Assembly: GCA_016791285.1 (NCBI GenBank)
Contig: JAEUMX010000355.1
Coordinates: 1-11,406 of the forward strand
DNA: 11,406 nucleotides
Source of the DNA: Burkholderiales bacterium
GTDB taxonomy: Bacteria; Pseudomonadota; Gammaproteobacteria; Burkholderiales; JAEUMW01
Direction of reading: 5' to 3'
This document shows, in pieces, positions 5,566 to 11,406 of the stretch (position 1 is its first letter; every line of letters begins with the position of its first letter). The notes under the pieces are model-generated. The model ran no database searches. It had not been told where the DNA came from and saw only the letters and a list, made by a program, of their open reading frames with translations. The translations under genes and the position numbers were made by a program.

Positions 5566-6700
5566 GTCGCTCTCGCATCCAAGCATCCGCGCCGTAGGCA
5601 TCTTCGGCTCCGTGGCCCGGTCGCTCCAGGCCGGAGTCGGCCTGCGCGCCTGCGCGGACTTAGACCTACTGGTGGTCTGCTCAGGCGTGGCCCGCGGCCT
5701 TTCGGTCCTTGAACCGCTGCCTGCGCAGCTCCGCATGCCGGTGGAGGTGATGGTGATCGAAGAAACCGATCTGGCCCAGGGCATAGTAGCAGGCGACGTC
5801 CAGATCATCTCGCTGCTTTCCGAAACCCTCTGGGTGCGAGCGCCGGCTCGCATCCGAGCCTACCAGCGCCGCGTTTTGCGCTCGCAGGCGAAATCAGGCG
5901 ACCGAGAGTTCCAGAAGCTGCTGAGCTTCGCGCTGGAGACTTGCACCCAGCCCTCGAGTGCGCGTCAGGCGAAGGCCGCCATGATCGCCTCGGCGCAAGC
6001 GCTTGCACTCTCCACGGGCGTGCAGCCGCGGGGAACTTCGATTCTGTTTGGCGAGATCCTACCAAGGCTTTTGGCCGATGGGCTGGCACCGTGCGGCGCC
6101 AGCCGTGCTCTTGCCCGACTCAATGCCTGGGCGCCAGCCAGGGCGCGCATTCCGCCAGCCGAGGTGCGCGCCTGGGTGAACGAAGCGGCGATCTTCACCC
6201 TGCGCAACGCTTCGCGCGCATATTTTAGCTCACCGTCTGAAGCGCCGGGCCTGCAAGCGATACTGCTCGACCTGGGCGGCACCCTGCTGCGCGAAGATGA
6301 TGGATGCATCGCACCGTTCGCGCTAGCGCTTGAGATTTTGCAGGCCTGGTCCGGCCGGTTTCGTTTGGCGGCCGTGTCCAACGCGCCGTGTTCGCTGCAG
6401 GCAAAGATGGATCAACTGGGCCTGTCGCGCTTCTTTGAGGCCATGCTGCTGTCGCAGGAGCTGGGCGCCTTCAAGCCGGAAAGCGCTGTCTACGCCGCCG
6501 CGCTTTCCCGCCTGGGCGTGGCGGCGCCCACGGCCCTCATGATCGGCGACACGCTGGAAACGGACGTATTCGGGCCTTGGCGATCCGGCATCCGCGCAAT
6601 CTGGATTCAGCCGACATTCGCCGGGACCCAGCGCATGGAAAGCTGGGGCGCCATCGCGCCGGACCTCGCTGCCGCAGCCCGGCTGCTGTACGCAACTTGA
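5528..6700 (+). CDS. MNT-like nucleotidyltransferase fused to HAD-family hydrolase
   Basis: A 390-residue protein starting at GTG 5528, five bases after GGAG (5519-5522) and inside radical SAM gene 2. Residues 20-82 form a minimal nucleotidyltransferase: GIFGSVARS with Gly27-Ser28, Asp44 and Asp46 in CADLDLLVV as metal-binding acids, and Glu73 in PVEVMVIEE as a possible third. Residues about 85-240 look helical and have no clear family. Residues 243-390 form a HAD hydrolase: motif I ILLDLGGTLL with Asp248, motif II Ser284 in AAVSNAP, motif III Lys316 in GAFKPES, and motif IV GDTLETD with Asp341 and Asp346. Gly250 replaces the usual second Asp of motif I, as in some HAD proteins of YihX type. 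The likely chemistry is NMP transfer onto a substrate plus removal of a phosphate, possibly on the product of the radical SAM enzymes; this is inferred from position. MNT/HEPN toxin-antitoxin is the main alternative for the first half. Confidence 0.82.
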   Translation: MQVSARSLLSRLESLSHPSIRAVGIFGSVARSLQAGVGLRACADLDLLVVCSGVARGLSVLEPLPAQLRMPVEVMVIEETDLAQGIVAGDVQIISLLSETLWVRAPARIRAYQRRVLRSQAKSGDREFQKLLSFALETCTQPSSARQAKAAMIASAQALALSTGVQPRGTSILFGEILPRLLADGLAPCGASRALARLNAWAPARARIPPAEVRAWVNEAAIFTLRNASRAYFSSPSEAPGLQAILLDLGGTLLREDDGCIAPFALALEILQAWSGRFRLAAVSNAPCSLQAKMDQLGLSRFFEAMLLSQELGAFKPESAVYAAALSRLGVAAPTALMIGDTLETDVFGPWRSGIRAIWIQPTFAGTQRMESWGAIAPDLAAAARLLYAT

Positions 6701-6832
6701 GCGCGGGCCAGGTACAAGTAACTCTATTTCCTTTTTTGGAAGGTACCGATTGTCTGTCCGCTACAGGCTGCGACGGGAGAGCGAGCGATTGCTTCGAGGC
6801 GAGCAGATTGCGCGCGACTAATGTCGTTGATG
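6701..6832. other. Convergent gap after the radical SAM cluster
   Basis: No gene is supported here. Weak structure is present: GGTAC (6711-6715) can pair with GTACC (6743-6747), and TTCC/GGAA (6728-6741) flanks a run of six T. The T-run is in the loop rather than after a stem, so it is not a canonical intrinsic terminator. The open frame running through it on the plus strand (6577-7068) is a shadow of the flanking genes. Confidence 0.4.
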
Positions 6833-6862
6833 GGTCGCTATGCAAAGCTTTGCATAGCGACC
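6833..6862. repeat. Perfect 30-bp palindrome
   Basis: The half-site GGTCGCTATGCAAAG (6833-6847) is followed immediately by its exact reverse complement (6848-6862), with HindIII-like AAGCTT at the centre. The match has no spacer and stops sharply on both sides. It lies between the converging ends of the nucleotidyltransferase-HAD gene (stop 6700) and dinB (stop 6959). A 15-pair hairpin could end transcription in both directions, but no T-tract follows on either strand. A dimer binding site, a recombination or dif-like site, or the scar of an element end are alternatives. The palindrome is certain; its role is unknown. Confidence 0.85.
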
Positions 6863-6958
6863 ATAACAGGCTTGCCAGTCGGATTCTTGGCGTACGCGAG
6901 GAAGCGCGTGGTTTCTTGGACCGATCGCCTCACCCAGATTCGTTGCGTGGCGGCGACG

Positions 6959-8130
6959 TCAGTCAAATAGTCGTAAAGTCTCGCCGGTTTCGCCATCGTG
7001 CACAATCGGGCGATCGGCCCTGCTGTCCTGCGCTTGCTGAGCAGCGCGTACAAGCGACCCCACTCTGACCCCGAGCAAACGTAGCTTGCGATCAAGCGCG
7101 ACCCGCTTCAGAGCGACCCTCGCCGCCCTGCGTATGGTCTGTGGGTCGCCTGTCGGGTACTCGAGCGTCGTATCGCGGGTCACGGTCCGAAAGTCGGCGT
7201 AACGCAGCTTCACGCCGATGGTCTTGCCCGCATACCCTTTGCGTCCCAGATCGCTGGCTATGCGCTCGCATAAGGCGAGGAGAGTTCGGGAAAGAGCATC
7301 CCGATCCCGCCCGGGATCGAGGTCGCGCTCGAAAGTGGTTTCGCGACTGACGGACTTCGGTTCGCGCTCCGTTACGACGGGGCGCTGATCGTGTCCTTGG
7401 GCGACATCGGCCAGCCAGCGTCCGTAGCGCTCACCAAAATGCTCGATGAGCGTGCCAACTGGCGCCTGGGCGAGTTGGCCAATGGTACGCACGCCAGGGT
7501 CTCGAGCTTGGTGCTCGCCCTCGGACCGACGCCATTGATCCGACGCGCAGGAAGCGGCCAGATCCGGGTGGCGAGATCCGCGTTGGTGATTGCCGTGAGT
7601 CCGTCTGGCTTCTGCAACTCCGAGGCGATCTTGGCCAGCAGCTTGTTCGCCGCGATGCCGATGGAACAGGACAGCCCTGTCGTGGCGCGCACCGCGTCCT
7701 TGATGCGCTGGGCGAGTTCGATGGTTTCCCCGGGCACCGCGGTCAAGTCGATGTATATCTCGTCGATGCCGCGGTCTTCGACGCAGGGGGCAATTTCCTT
7801 GATTGCAGCCTTGAAAAACCGGGAATAGCGCGCGTACTGATCGAAGTCGGCGGGCAGCAGGATCGCTTCGGGCGCCAAGGCTGCGGCCTTCATCAGTCCC
7901 ATGCCGGAATGCACGCCGAAGGCGCGTGCCTCGTAGGTCGCGGTGGTGACCACGCCACGTCCCGCGTAGGAGCGAAGCCGCGGGAAGATCAGCTCGCTGC
8001 CCTGCTCGACCGGACCCTCGTGGCGCCTTCCGCCTATGACCAGTGGCAGGCCCCGCAACTGCGGGTAGCGCTGCAGTTCGACCGATGCGTAGAAGGCATC
8101 CATGTCCAGGTGGGCGATGCGGCGATCCAT
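6959..8130 (-). pseudogene. dinB: DNA polymerase IV (DinB) broken by a one-base frameshift
   Basis: A Y-family translesion polymerase read from ATG 8130 to TGA 6961-6959. The N-terminal part (about 212 codons) has the catalytic start IAHLDMDAFYASVE, the palm motif GIDEIYIDLT with its Asp-Glu pair, and CSIGIAANKLLAK, then RINGVGPRASTKLE. There the frame breaks near 7492-7497: CTGGCGTG lacks one G relative to the expected CTGGGCGTG. The frame one step over continues correctly as GVRTIGQLAQAPVGTLI and on through the little-finger domain (FRTVTRDTTLEY, then IRRAARVALKRV) to a normal end LRLFD. With the base restored, the protein would be 390 residues, normal for the family. As it stands, translation ends after 252 residues without the little finger, so the polymerase should be inactive unless the shift is a sequencing error or is bypassed. 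No LexA box (CTGT-N8-ACAG) was seen upstream. Confidence 0.85.
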
Positions 8131-8138
8131 GGTCCGGC

Positions 8139-8144
8139 ATAATA
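8139..8144 (-). promoter_or_regulatory. Possible -10 element of dinB in the divergent gap
   Basis: On the minus strand TATTAT lies 8-13 bases before the dinB ATG, so transcription would start almost at the start codon and give a leaderless or very short leader mRNA. No SD is seen at the proper distance. The -35 region, 17 bases further up, is a poor match (GTCGCG). The rest of the 170-base divergent gap to recD2 at 8301 holds no gene and no clear promoter for recD2. Confidence 0.3.
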
Positions 8145-8300
8145 GCTCCGGGCCATGCCGGCGCGACGATCAAGCAGCGTGTCAAACGCGCGTAGCCTCC
8201 GAGTAAGCGAAGGCGTTGTTGGTAGGGTCGAACCCGGACGGTCAGTTCAGCGCAAAGCAAACATTGACCGCACACCGAAAACGCTCCCGTCAGTTCCAGC

Positions 8301-10511
8301 ATGATTGACAGCAGCCCGGCTTCGCCTCGCGCCGAGACCCTCACCGGCCTCGTGGAGCGTGTCACCTACCACAACGCCGAGAACGGCTTCTGTGTGCTGC
8401 GCATCAAGGTGCGCGGGCACAAGGAGCTCGAGACGCTGATCGGGCACGCGCCTTCCGTGACCGTCGGTGAGTACGCCTCCGCCATCGGCGAGTGGACCAT
8501 CGACCGCGAGCACGGCCGGCAATTCAAGGCGGGCCAATTGCGGGTTCTGCCGCCGACCACTGAAGTCGGCATCGAGCGCTACCTCGCCTCGGGGCTCATC
8601 CGGGGCATCGGTCCCGCCTATGCTAAGCGCCTCGTCAAAGCCTTCGGCACCGAGGTTTTTTCCGTCATCGAGGCCACACCGGCCAAGCTGCGCGAGATCG
8701 AGGGCATTGGCGAAGTACGCGCCAGGCGGATCGTCGAGGGCTGGGCCGATCAGCGGGTCATCCGCGACATCATGGTGTTTCTTCACGCCAACGGGGTCTC
8801 CACCTCCCGCGCGGTGCGGATCTTCAAGACCTACGGCCAGAACGCCATCGACCTGGTGAAGGAGAACCCTTATCGCCTCGCCCGGGACATCAAGGGCATC
8901 GGCTTCCTCTCCGCCGATACGATCGCCCGGAACATGGGGATCGAGCCAACCTCGATCCTCCGTGCCCGGGCCGGTATCTCTCATGCGCTGATGGATGCCG
9001 TCGGCGATGGACACTGTGGCTTACCTCGCAAAGACCTCATTCCCTTGGCGGTGAAGCTGTTGGAGATCCCAGAGGCGATCATTGAAGAGGCTCTGGCGCT
9101 CGAGATCGTCGAGGGCACGGTGATCGAAGATATGCTCGACGAGGAGCCGGCGGTCTTTCTGGCCACCCTGTATCGGGCAGAGCGCGCCATCGCCACGCGC
9201 CTGCTGGCCCTGTGCAAGGGCGCGACACCCTGGCCGCCGATCGACGCCGACAAGGCCATTGCCTGGGTGCAGGAGAAACTCGCCGTGCAGCTTTCGGAGA
9301 GTCAGCATGAGGCGGTGCGCCTCGCGCTCCAGTCCAAAGTGCTGGTCATCACCGGCGGGCCGGGTGTGGGCAAGACGACGCTGGTCAAATCGATCCTCAC
9401 CATCGTCGGTGCCAAGCGGCTCAAGGTTGCTCTCTGTGCGCCCACCGGCCGGGCCGCGAAGCGTTTATCCGACAGCACCGGGCTGGAAGCCAAGACCATT
9501 CACCGCTTGCTGGAAGTCAATCCGCGAAGCGGGGGCTTTACCCGGGATGAGGACAACCCCCTCGACTCCGATCTGCTGGTCGCGGACGAGTGCTCGATGG
9601 TCGATGTGCCGATCATGAATGCCCTGCTCAAGGCCATTCCCCAGCGGGCCGCACTGCTGCTGGTGGGCGATGTCGATCAACTTCCCTCGGTGGGCCCCGG
9701 ACAGGTACTCACCGACATCATCCAATCGGCCGCGGTGCCGGTCGTGCGGCTCACCGAAGTGTTCCGCCAGGCCGCTACGAGCCGGATCATCGTCAACGCC
9801 CATCGCATCAATCACGGCCAGATGCCGGAATGGGAAGCGCCACCGGGGAGCGACTTCTACTTCATTGCCTCGGACGAGCCCGAGGACGTGGTCGGCAAGA
9901 TCCTGACCGTGGTCAAGGAGCGCATTCCCCGGCAGTTCGGACTGCACCCGATCCGCGATATCCAGGTGCTCTGTCCGATGAACCGCAGCGCGACCGGCGC
10001 CCGGGCCCTCAACATGAGCTTGCAGGCGGCGCTCAATCCCGACGCTCCGGGTGTCGAGAAGTTTGGCTGGCGTTACTCGCTGGGCGACAAGGTGATGCAG
10101 ACCGAGAACGACTACGACAAGGAGGTCTTCAACGGTGACATCGGTTTTGTCCAGTCCATCGATGCGGACAACCAGGAACTCTTGATCGACTTCGAGGGGC
10201 GGGCGGTTCAGTACCCATTCTCCGACCTGGATCAGCTCACGCTCGCCTACGCCACCACGATCCACAAGTCCCAGGGCAGCGAGTACCCGGCGGTGGTCAT
10301 CCCGCTCACCATGCAGCACTACATGATGCTCAAGCGCAACCTCGTCTATACCGGCGTGACGCGAGGACGCAAGCTCGTCGTACTGATCGGGCAGAAGAAG
10401 GCCATGGCGATGGCGGTCAAGAGCGGGGATGCCCGACGACGCTGGTCGAAGCTGGCGGCGTGGTTGCGGTCGGCCCCGACTGGCCAGGGGCGCGTTGCGG
10501 CAATAGGATGA
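8301..10511 (+). CDS. recD2: RecD2-type SF1B DNA helicase
   Basis: A 736-residue ATP-dependent 5'-3' helicase, a normal length for RecD2/TraA-like proteins. The N-terminus (about 10-85) is an OB-like domain (GLVERVTYHNAENGFCVLRI). Residues 90-205 carry helix-hairpin-helix repeats (LIRGIGPAYAKRLV, LREIEGIGEVRARRIV, IKGIGFLSADTIA) for DNA binding. The helicase core has Walker A GGPGVGKTT with Lys358, APTGRAAKRL, Walker B ADECSMVD with Asp429-Glu430, GDVDQLPSVGPG, LTEVFRQA, TIHKSQGSE at about 653-661, and VYTGVTRGRK near 685-694 with the arginine finger. The set is complete, so the enzyme should be active. The start at ATG 8301 has a weak SD but begins the domain at the usual place. The gene is divergent from dinB and convergent with the recombinase gene, separated by 22 bases. 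A DNA repair or element-replication role is likely. Confidence 0.93.
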   Translation: MIDSSPASPRAETLTGLVERVTYHNAENGFCVLRIKVRGHKELETLIGHAPSVTVGEYASAIGEWTIDREHGRQFKAGQLRVLPPTTEVGIERYLASGLIRGIGPAYAKRLVKAFGTEVFSVIEATPAKLREIEGIGEVRARRIVEGWADQRVIRDIMVFLHANGVSTSRAVRIFKTYGQNAIDLVKENPYRLARDIKGIGFLSADTIARNMGIEPTSILRARAGISHALMDAVGDGHCGLPRKDLIPLAVKLLEIPEAIIEEALALEIVEGTVIEDMLDEEPAVFLATLYRAERAIATRLLALCKGATPWPPIDADKAIAWVQEKLAVQLSESQHEAVRLALQSKVLVITGGPGVGKTTLVKSILTIVGAKRLKVALCAPTGRAAKRLSDSTGLEAKTIHRLLEVNPRSGGFTRDEDNPLDSDLLVADECSMVDVPIMNALLKAIPQRAALLLVGDVDQLPSVGPGQVLTDIIQSAAVPVVRLTEVFRQAATSRIIVNAHRINHGQMPEWEAPPGSDFYFIASDEPEDVVGKILTVVKERIPRQFGLHPIRDIQVLCPMNRSATGARALNMSLQAALNPDAPGVEKFGWRYSLGDKVMQTENDYDKEVFNGDIGFVQSIDADNQELLIDFEGRAVQYPFSDLDQLTLAYATTIHKSQGSEYPAVVIPLTMQHYMMLKRNLVYTGVTRGRKLVVLIGQKKAMAMAVKSGDARRRWSKLAAWLRSAPTGQGRVAAIG

Positions 10512-10533
10512 GCGAGCTACTGCACATAACCGC

Positions 10534-11400
10534 CTACCGACCTACGTAAACTCCGACGATCTGCGCTCTTTCATGCCCCAACTCTTCGCTGATCGTGAGG
10601 CGTGCCTCGCGATCGAGTTCCCGCTGCGCCGGTGTCAGTTCCTTTGATCGTGGTCCGCCGGCAGCCGGCGCCGCCCAGCCGGTGATCTCCCGGTAGCGCG
10701 TCTGCGCGTACTGATGGCGGTGTCCGTGCACGCGGCGGATGTCCGCCTTGCCGCACTGGTCCTCGAAGCGCCGGAGTTGCTCGACGTAACGCTTGTCGGC
10801 CGGAATGAGGCTGCCCCCGCCCGCGAGGTCCTTCGCTTCGTCGAGCAGCCGGCGTTGCTCCACGTTGCGAATCGGGATATCGCGGGGACGGCCGCCCTTG
10901 GTCCAGGTGGCCTTAAGGACGAGCCTGTCTCCGCGATCGGCCCATTCGGGCCGGATCTTGATCGACTCCCCGCGCCGCAGTCCGAATGCGGCTTGAAGCT
11001 GCAGCGACATCCGCGTGTAGGGTTCGGTGATCTTCGCCAGGTCCCCGACTGTCAGCTCGCGCGCCTTGCTCATGTGGGTGACGTACCGCCGGTTGCCGAT
11101 GCCGTAATGATCGTTGTCCTTCGCGATGACGTTCTGCTTGCCGATCTTCTCCGCCCACCACCGAAGCTCCGCCATCCGGTTCTTGATCGTGCCCACAGCC
11201 AGCCCCTCCGCCTTCCAGCGCTCGACCAATCTCTCGACGTGCCTTGGCTTGAGGCTCGCCGCGGTCATGTGCCGGAAGCCCATCTCGTGGAGCTGTTTGG
11301 CGATCTGCTCCAGCGCGCGCTCGCGGTCGCGCTGTGTGGCATAGCTGCCGTCCCGGTTGCGCCGGCAGAGCTGCTTCAGCTCGTAGTTCAGATCCCGCAT
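10534..11400 (-). CDS. Tyrosine recombinase (integrase, Integrase_1-type)
   Basis: A 288-residue tyrosine recombinase. The N-terminal SAM-like core-binding domain (about 1-110) includes KPRHVERLVERWKAEGLA and a tryptophan-rich AELRWWAEKIGKQN. The catalytic domain has every expected residue: Arg142 in FGLRRGES, Lys168 in TWTKGGRPRDIPI, His225-x2-Arg228 in VHGHRHQYAQ, His276 in EELGHER, and the nucleophile Tyr285 in IVGVYVGR at the extreme C-terminus. The layout matches integrase-domain proteins common on proteobacterial ICEs (phage_int_SAM/Integrase_1 type, as I recall). No att site or tRNA gene lies beside it, so it may act in multimer resolution or be an internal element gene rather than the main integrase. 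The ATG at 11400 gives a normal N-terminus, but only six bases lie upstream in the window, so a further extension cannot be excluded. Confidence 0.9.
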   Translation of the reverse strand: MRDLNYELKQLCRRNRDGSYATQRDRERALEQIAKQLHEMGFRHMTAASLKPRHVERLVERWKAEGLAVGTIKNRMAELRWWAEKIGKQNVIAKDNDHYGIGNRRYVTHMSKARELTVGDLAKITEPYTRMSLQLQAAFGLRRGESIKIRPEWADRGDRLVLKATWTKGGRPRDIPIRNVEQRRLLDEAKDLAGGGSLIPADKRYVEQLRRFEDQCGKADIRRVHGHRHQYAQTRYREITGWAAPAAGGPRSKELTPAQRELDREARLTISEELGHERAQIVGVYVGR

Positions 11401-11406
11401 CGTTCG

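Noticed and set aside
5528..6700. MNT/HEPN-type toxin-antitoxin
   Set aside because: The nucleotidyltransferase motif fits an MNT, but no HEPN R-x4-6-H motif is convincing (the closest, RNASRAY, lacks His) and the C-terminus is clearly HAD.
6838..6993. Small minus-strand frame (52 residues, starting MAKPARLYDYLTD) ending inside the palindrome
   Set aside because: No clear SD, overlaps the dinB end out of frame and resembles nothing known; its stop codon falls in the palindrome probably by chance.
6577..7068. Plus-strand frame of 163 residues across the convergent gap
   Set aside because: Overlaps the HAD C-terminus out of frame and the dinB 3' end, contains the palindrome, and has no family likeness.
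8131..8300. LexA (SOS) box upstream of dinB or recD2
   Set aside because: No CTGT-N8-ACAG-like sequence was found in the divergent gap.
7495..8365. Upstream part of the long minus-strand frame (6959-8365) as an independent protein
   Set aside because: It overlaps the well-conserved DinB N-terminus in another phase and is Arg/Gly/His-rich shadow sequence; only its last part (below about 7495) is real, as the shifted DinB C-terminus.
8247..9014. Minus-strand frame of 255 residues over the recD2 5' end
   Set aside because: Opposite the OB and helix-hairpin-helix region of RecD2; no recognisable family.
9465..10319. Minus-strand frame of 284 residues inside recD2
   Set aside because: It lies wholly opposite the conserved helicase core, where all motifs are on the plus strand; a typical long antisense frame in GC-rich DNA.
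10512..10533. Terminator between recD2 and the recombinase gene
   Set aside because: The 22-base gap contains no stem and no T-tract.
1..11406. CRISPR array, tRNA or rRNA genes, complete insertion sequence
   Set aside because: No regularly spaced repeats, no cloverleaf-like sequence, and no intact transposase with paired ends were seen on either strand.

Overview
This window is accessory DNA from a GC-rich proteobacterium, most likely a beta- or gammaproteobacterium. The backbone genes are those typical of integrative and conjugative elements (ICEs) and related genomic islands in these groups: a DUF3577 (STY4534-type) protein, a RadC-type JAB protein, a DUF932 protein, a RecD2-type helicase and a tyrosine recombinase with the Integrase_1-type layout. 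No rRNA, tRNA, CRISPR array or core metabolic gene was seen, so the host genus cannot be fixed from the sequence.

Layout. Positions 1-2530 hold three plus-strand backbone genes (DUF3577, radC-like, DUF932), each preceded by a GC-rich leader that can fold. In the first two leaders the Shine-Dalgarno sequence lies in the 3' arm of a hairpin that ends at, or one base before, the start codon. Positions 2531-2962 carry no intact gene. They hold a strong inverted repeat, an apparent minus-strand remnant of an IS630-type transposase N-terminus, and a promoter-like element with a perfect TTGACA -35 box. Positions 2963-6700 form a compact plus-strand cluster whose four genes all overlap: radical SAM protein 1, a 76-residue basic protein, a radical SAM/SPASM protein 2, and a protein fusing an MNT-like nucleotidyltransferase to a HAD-family hydrolase. 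Positions 6701-6958 are the convergent gap, with a perfect 30-bp palindrome. Positions 6959-8130 (minus) encode DNA polymerase IV split by a one-base frameshift. A divergent RecD2 helicase (8301-10511, plus) follows, and then a convergent tyrosine recombinase (10534-11400, minus).

The part of most interest is the overlapping four-gene cluster at 2963-6700. A small protein between two radical SAM enzymes, one with a full seven-cysteine SPASM pattern, is the usual genetic shape of a peptide-modification (RiPP-like) pathway. The nucleotidyltransferase-HAD fusion, coupled to it by overlap, suggests an added nucleotidyl transfer and phosphate removal step. I do not recognise this combination as a named system. 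It sits as apparent cargo between backbone genes, with its own promoter, next to transposon debris on the left and a long palindrome on the right. The chemistry, the product and the identity of the substrate are inference. The domain calls rest on motifs visible in the sequence.
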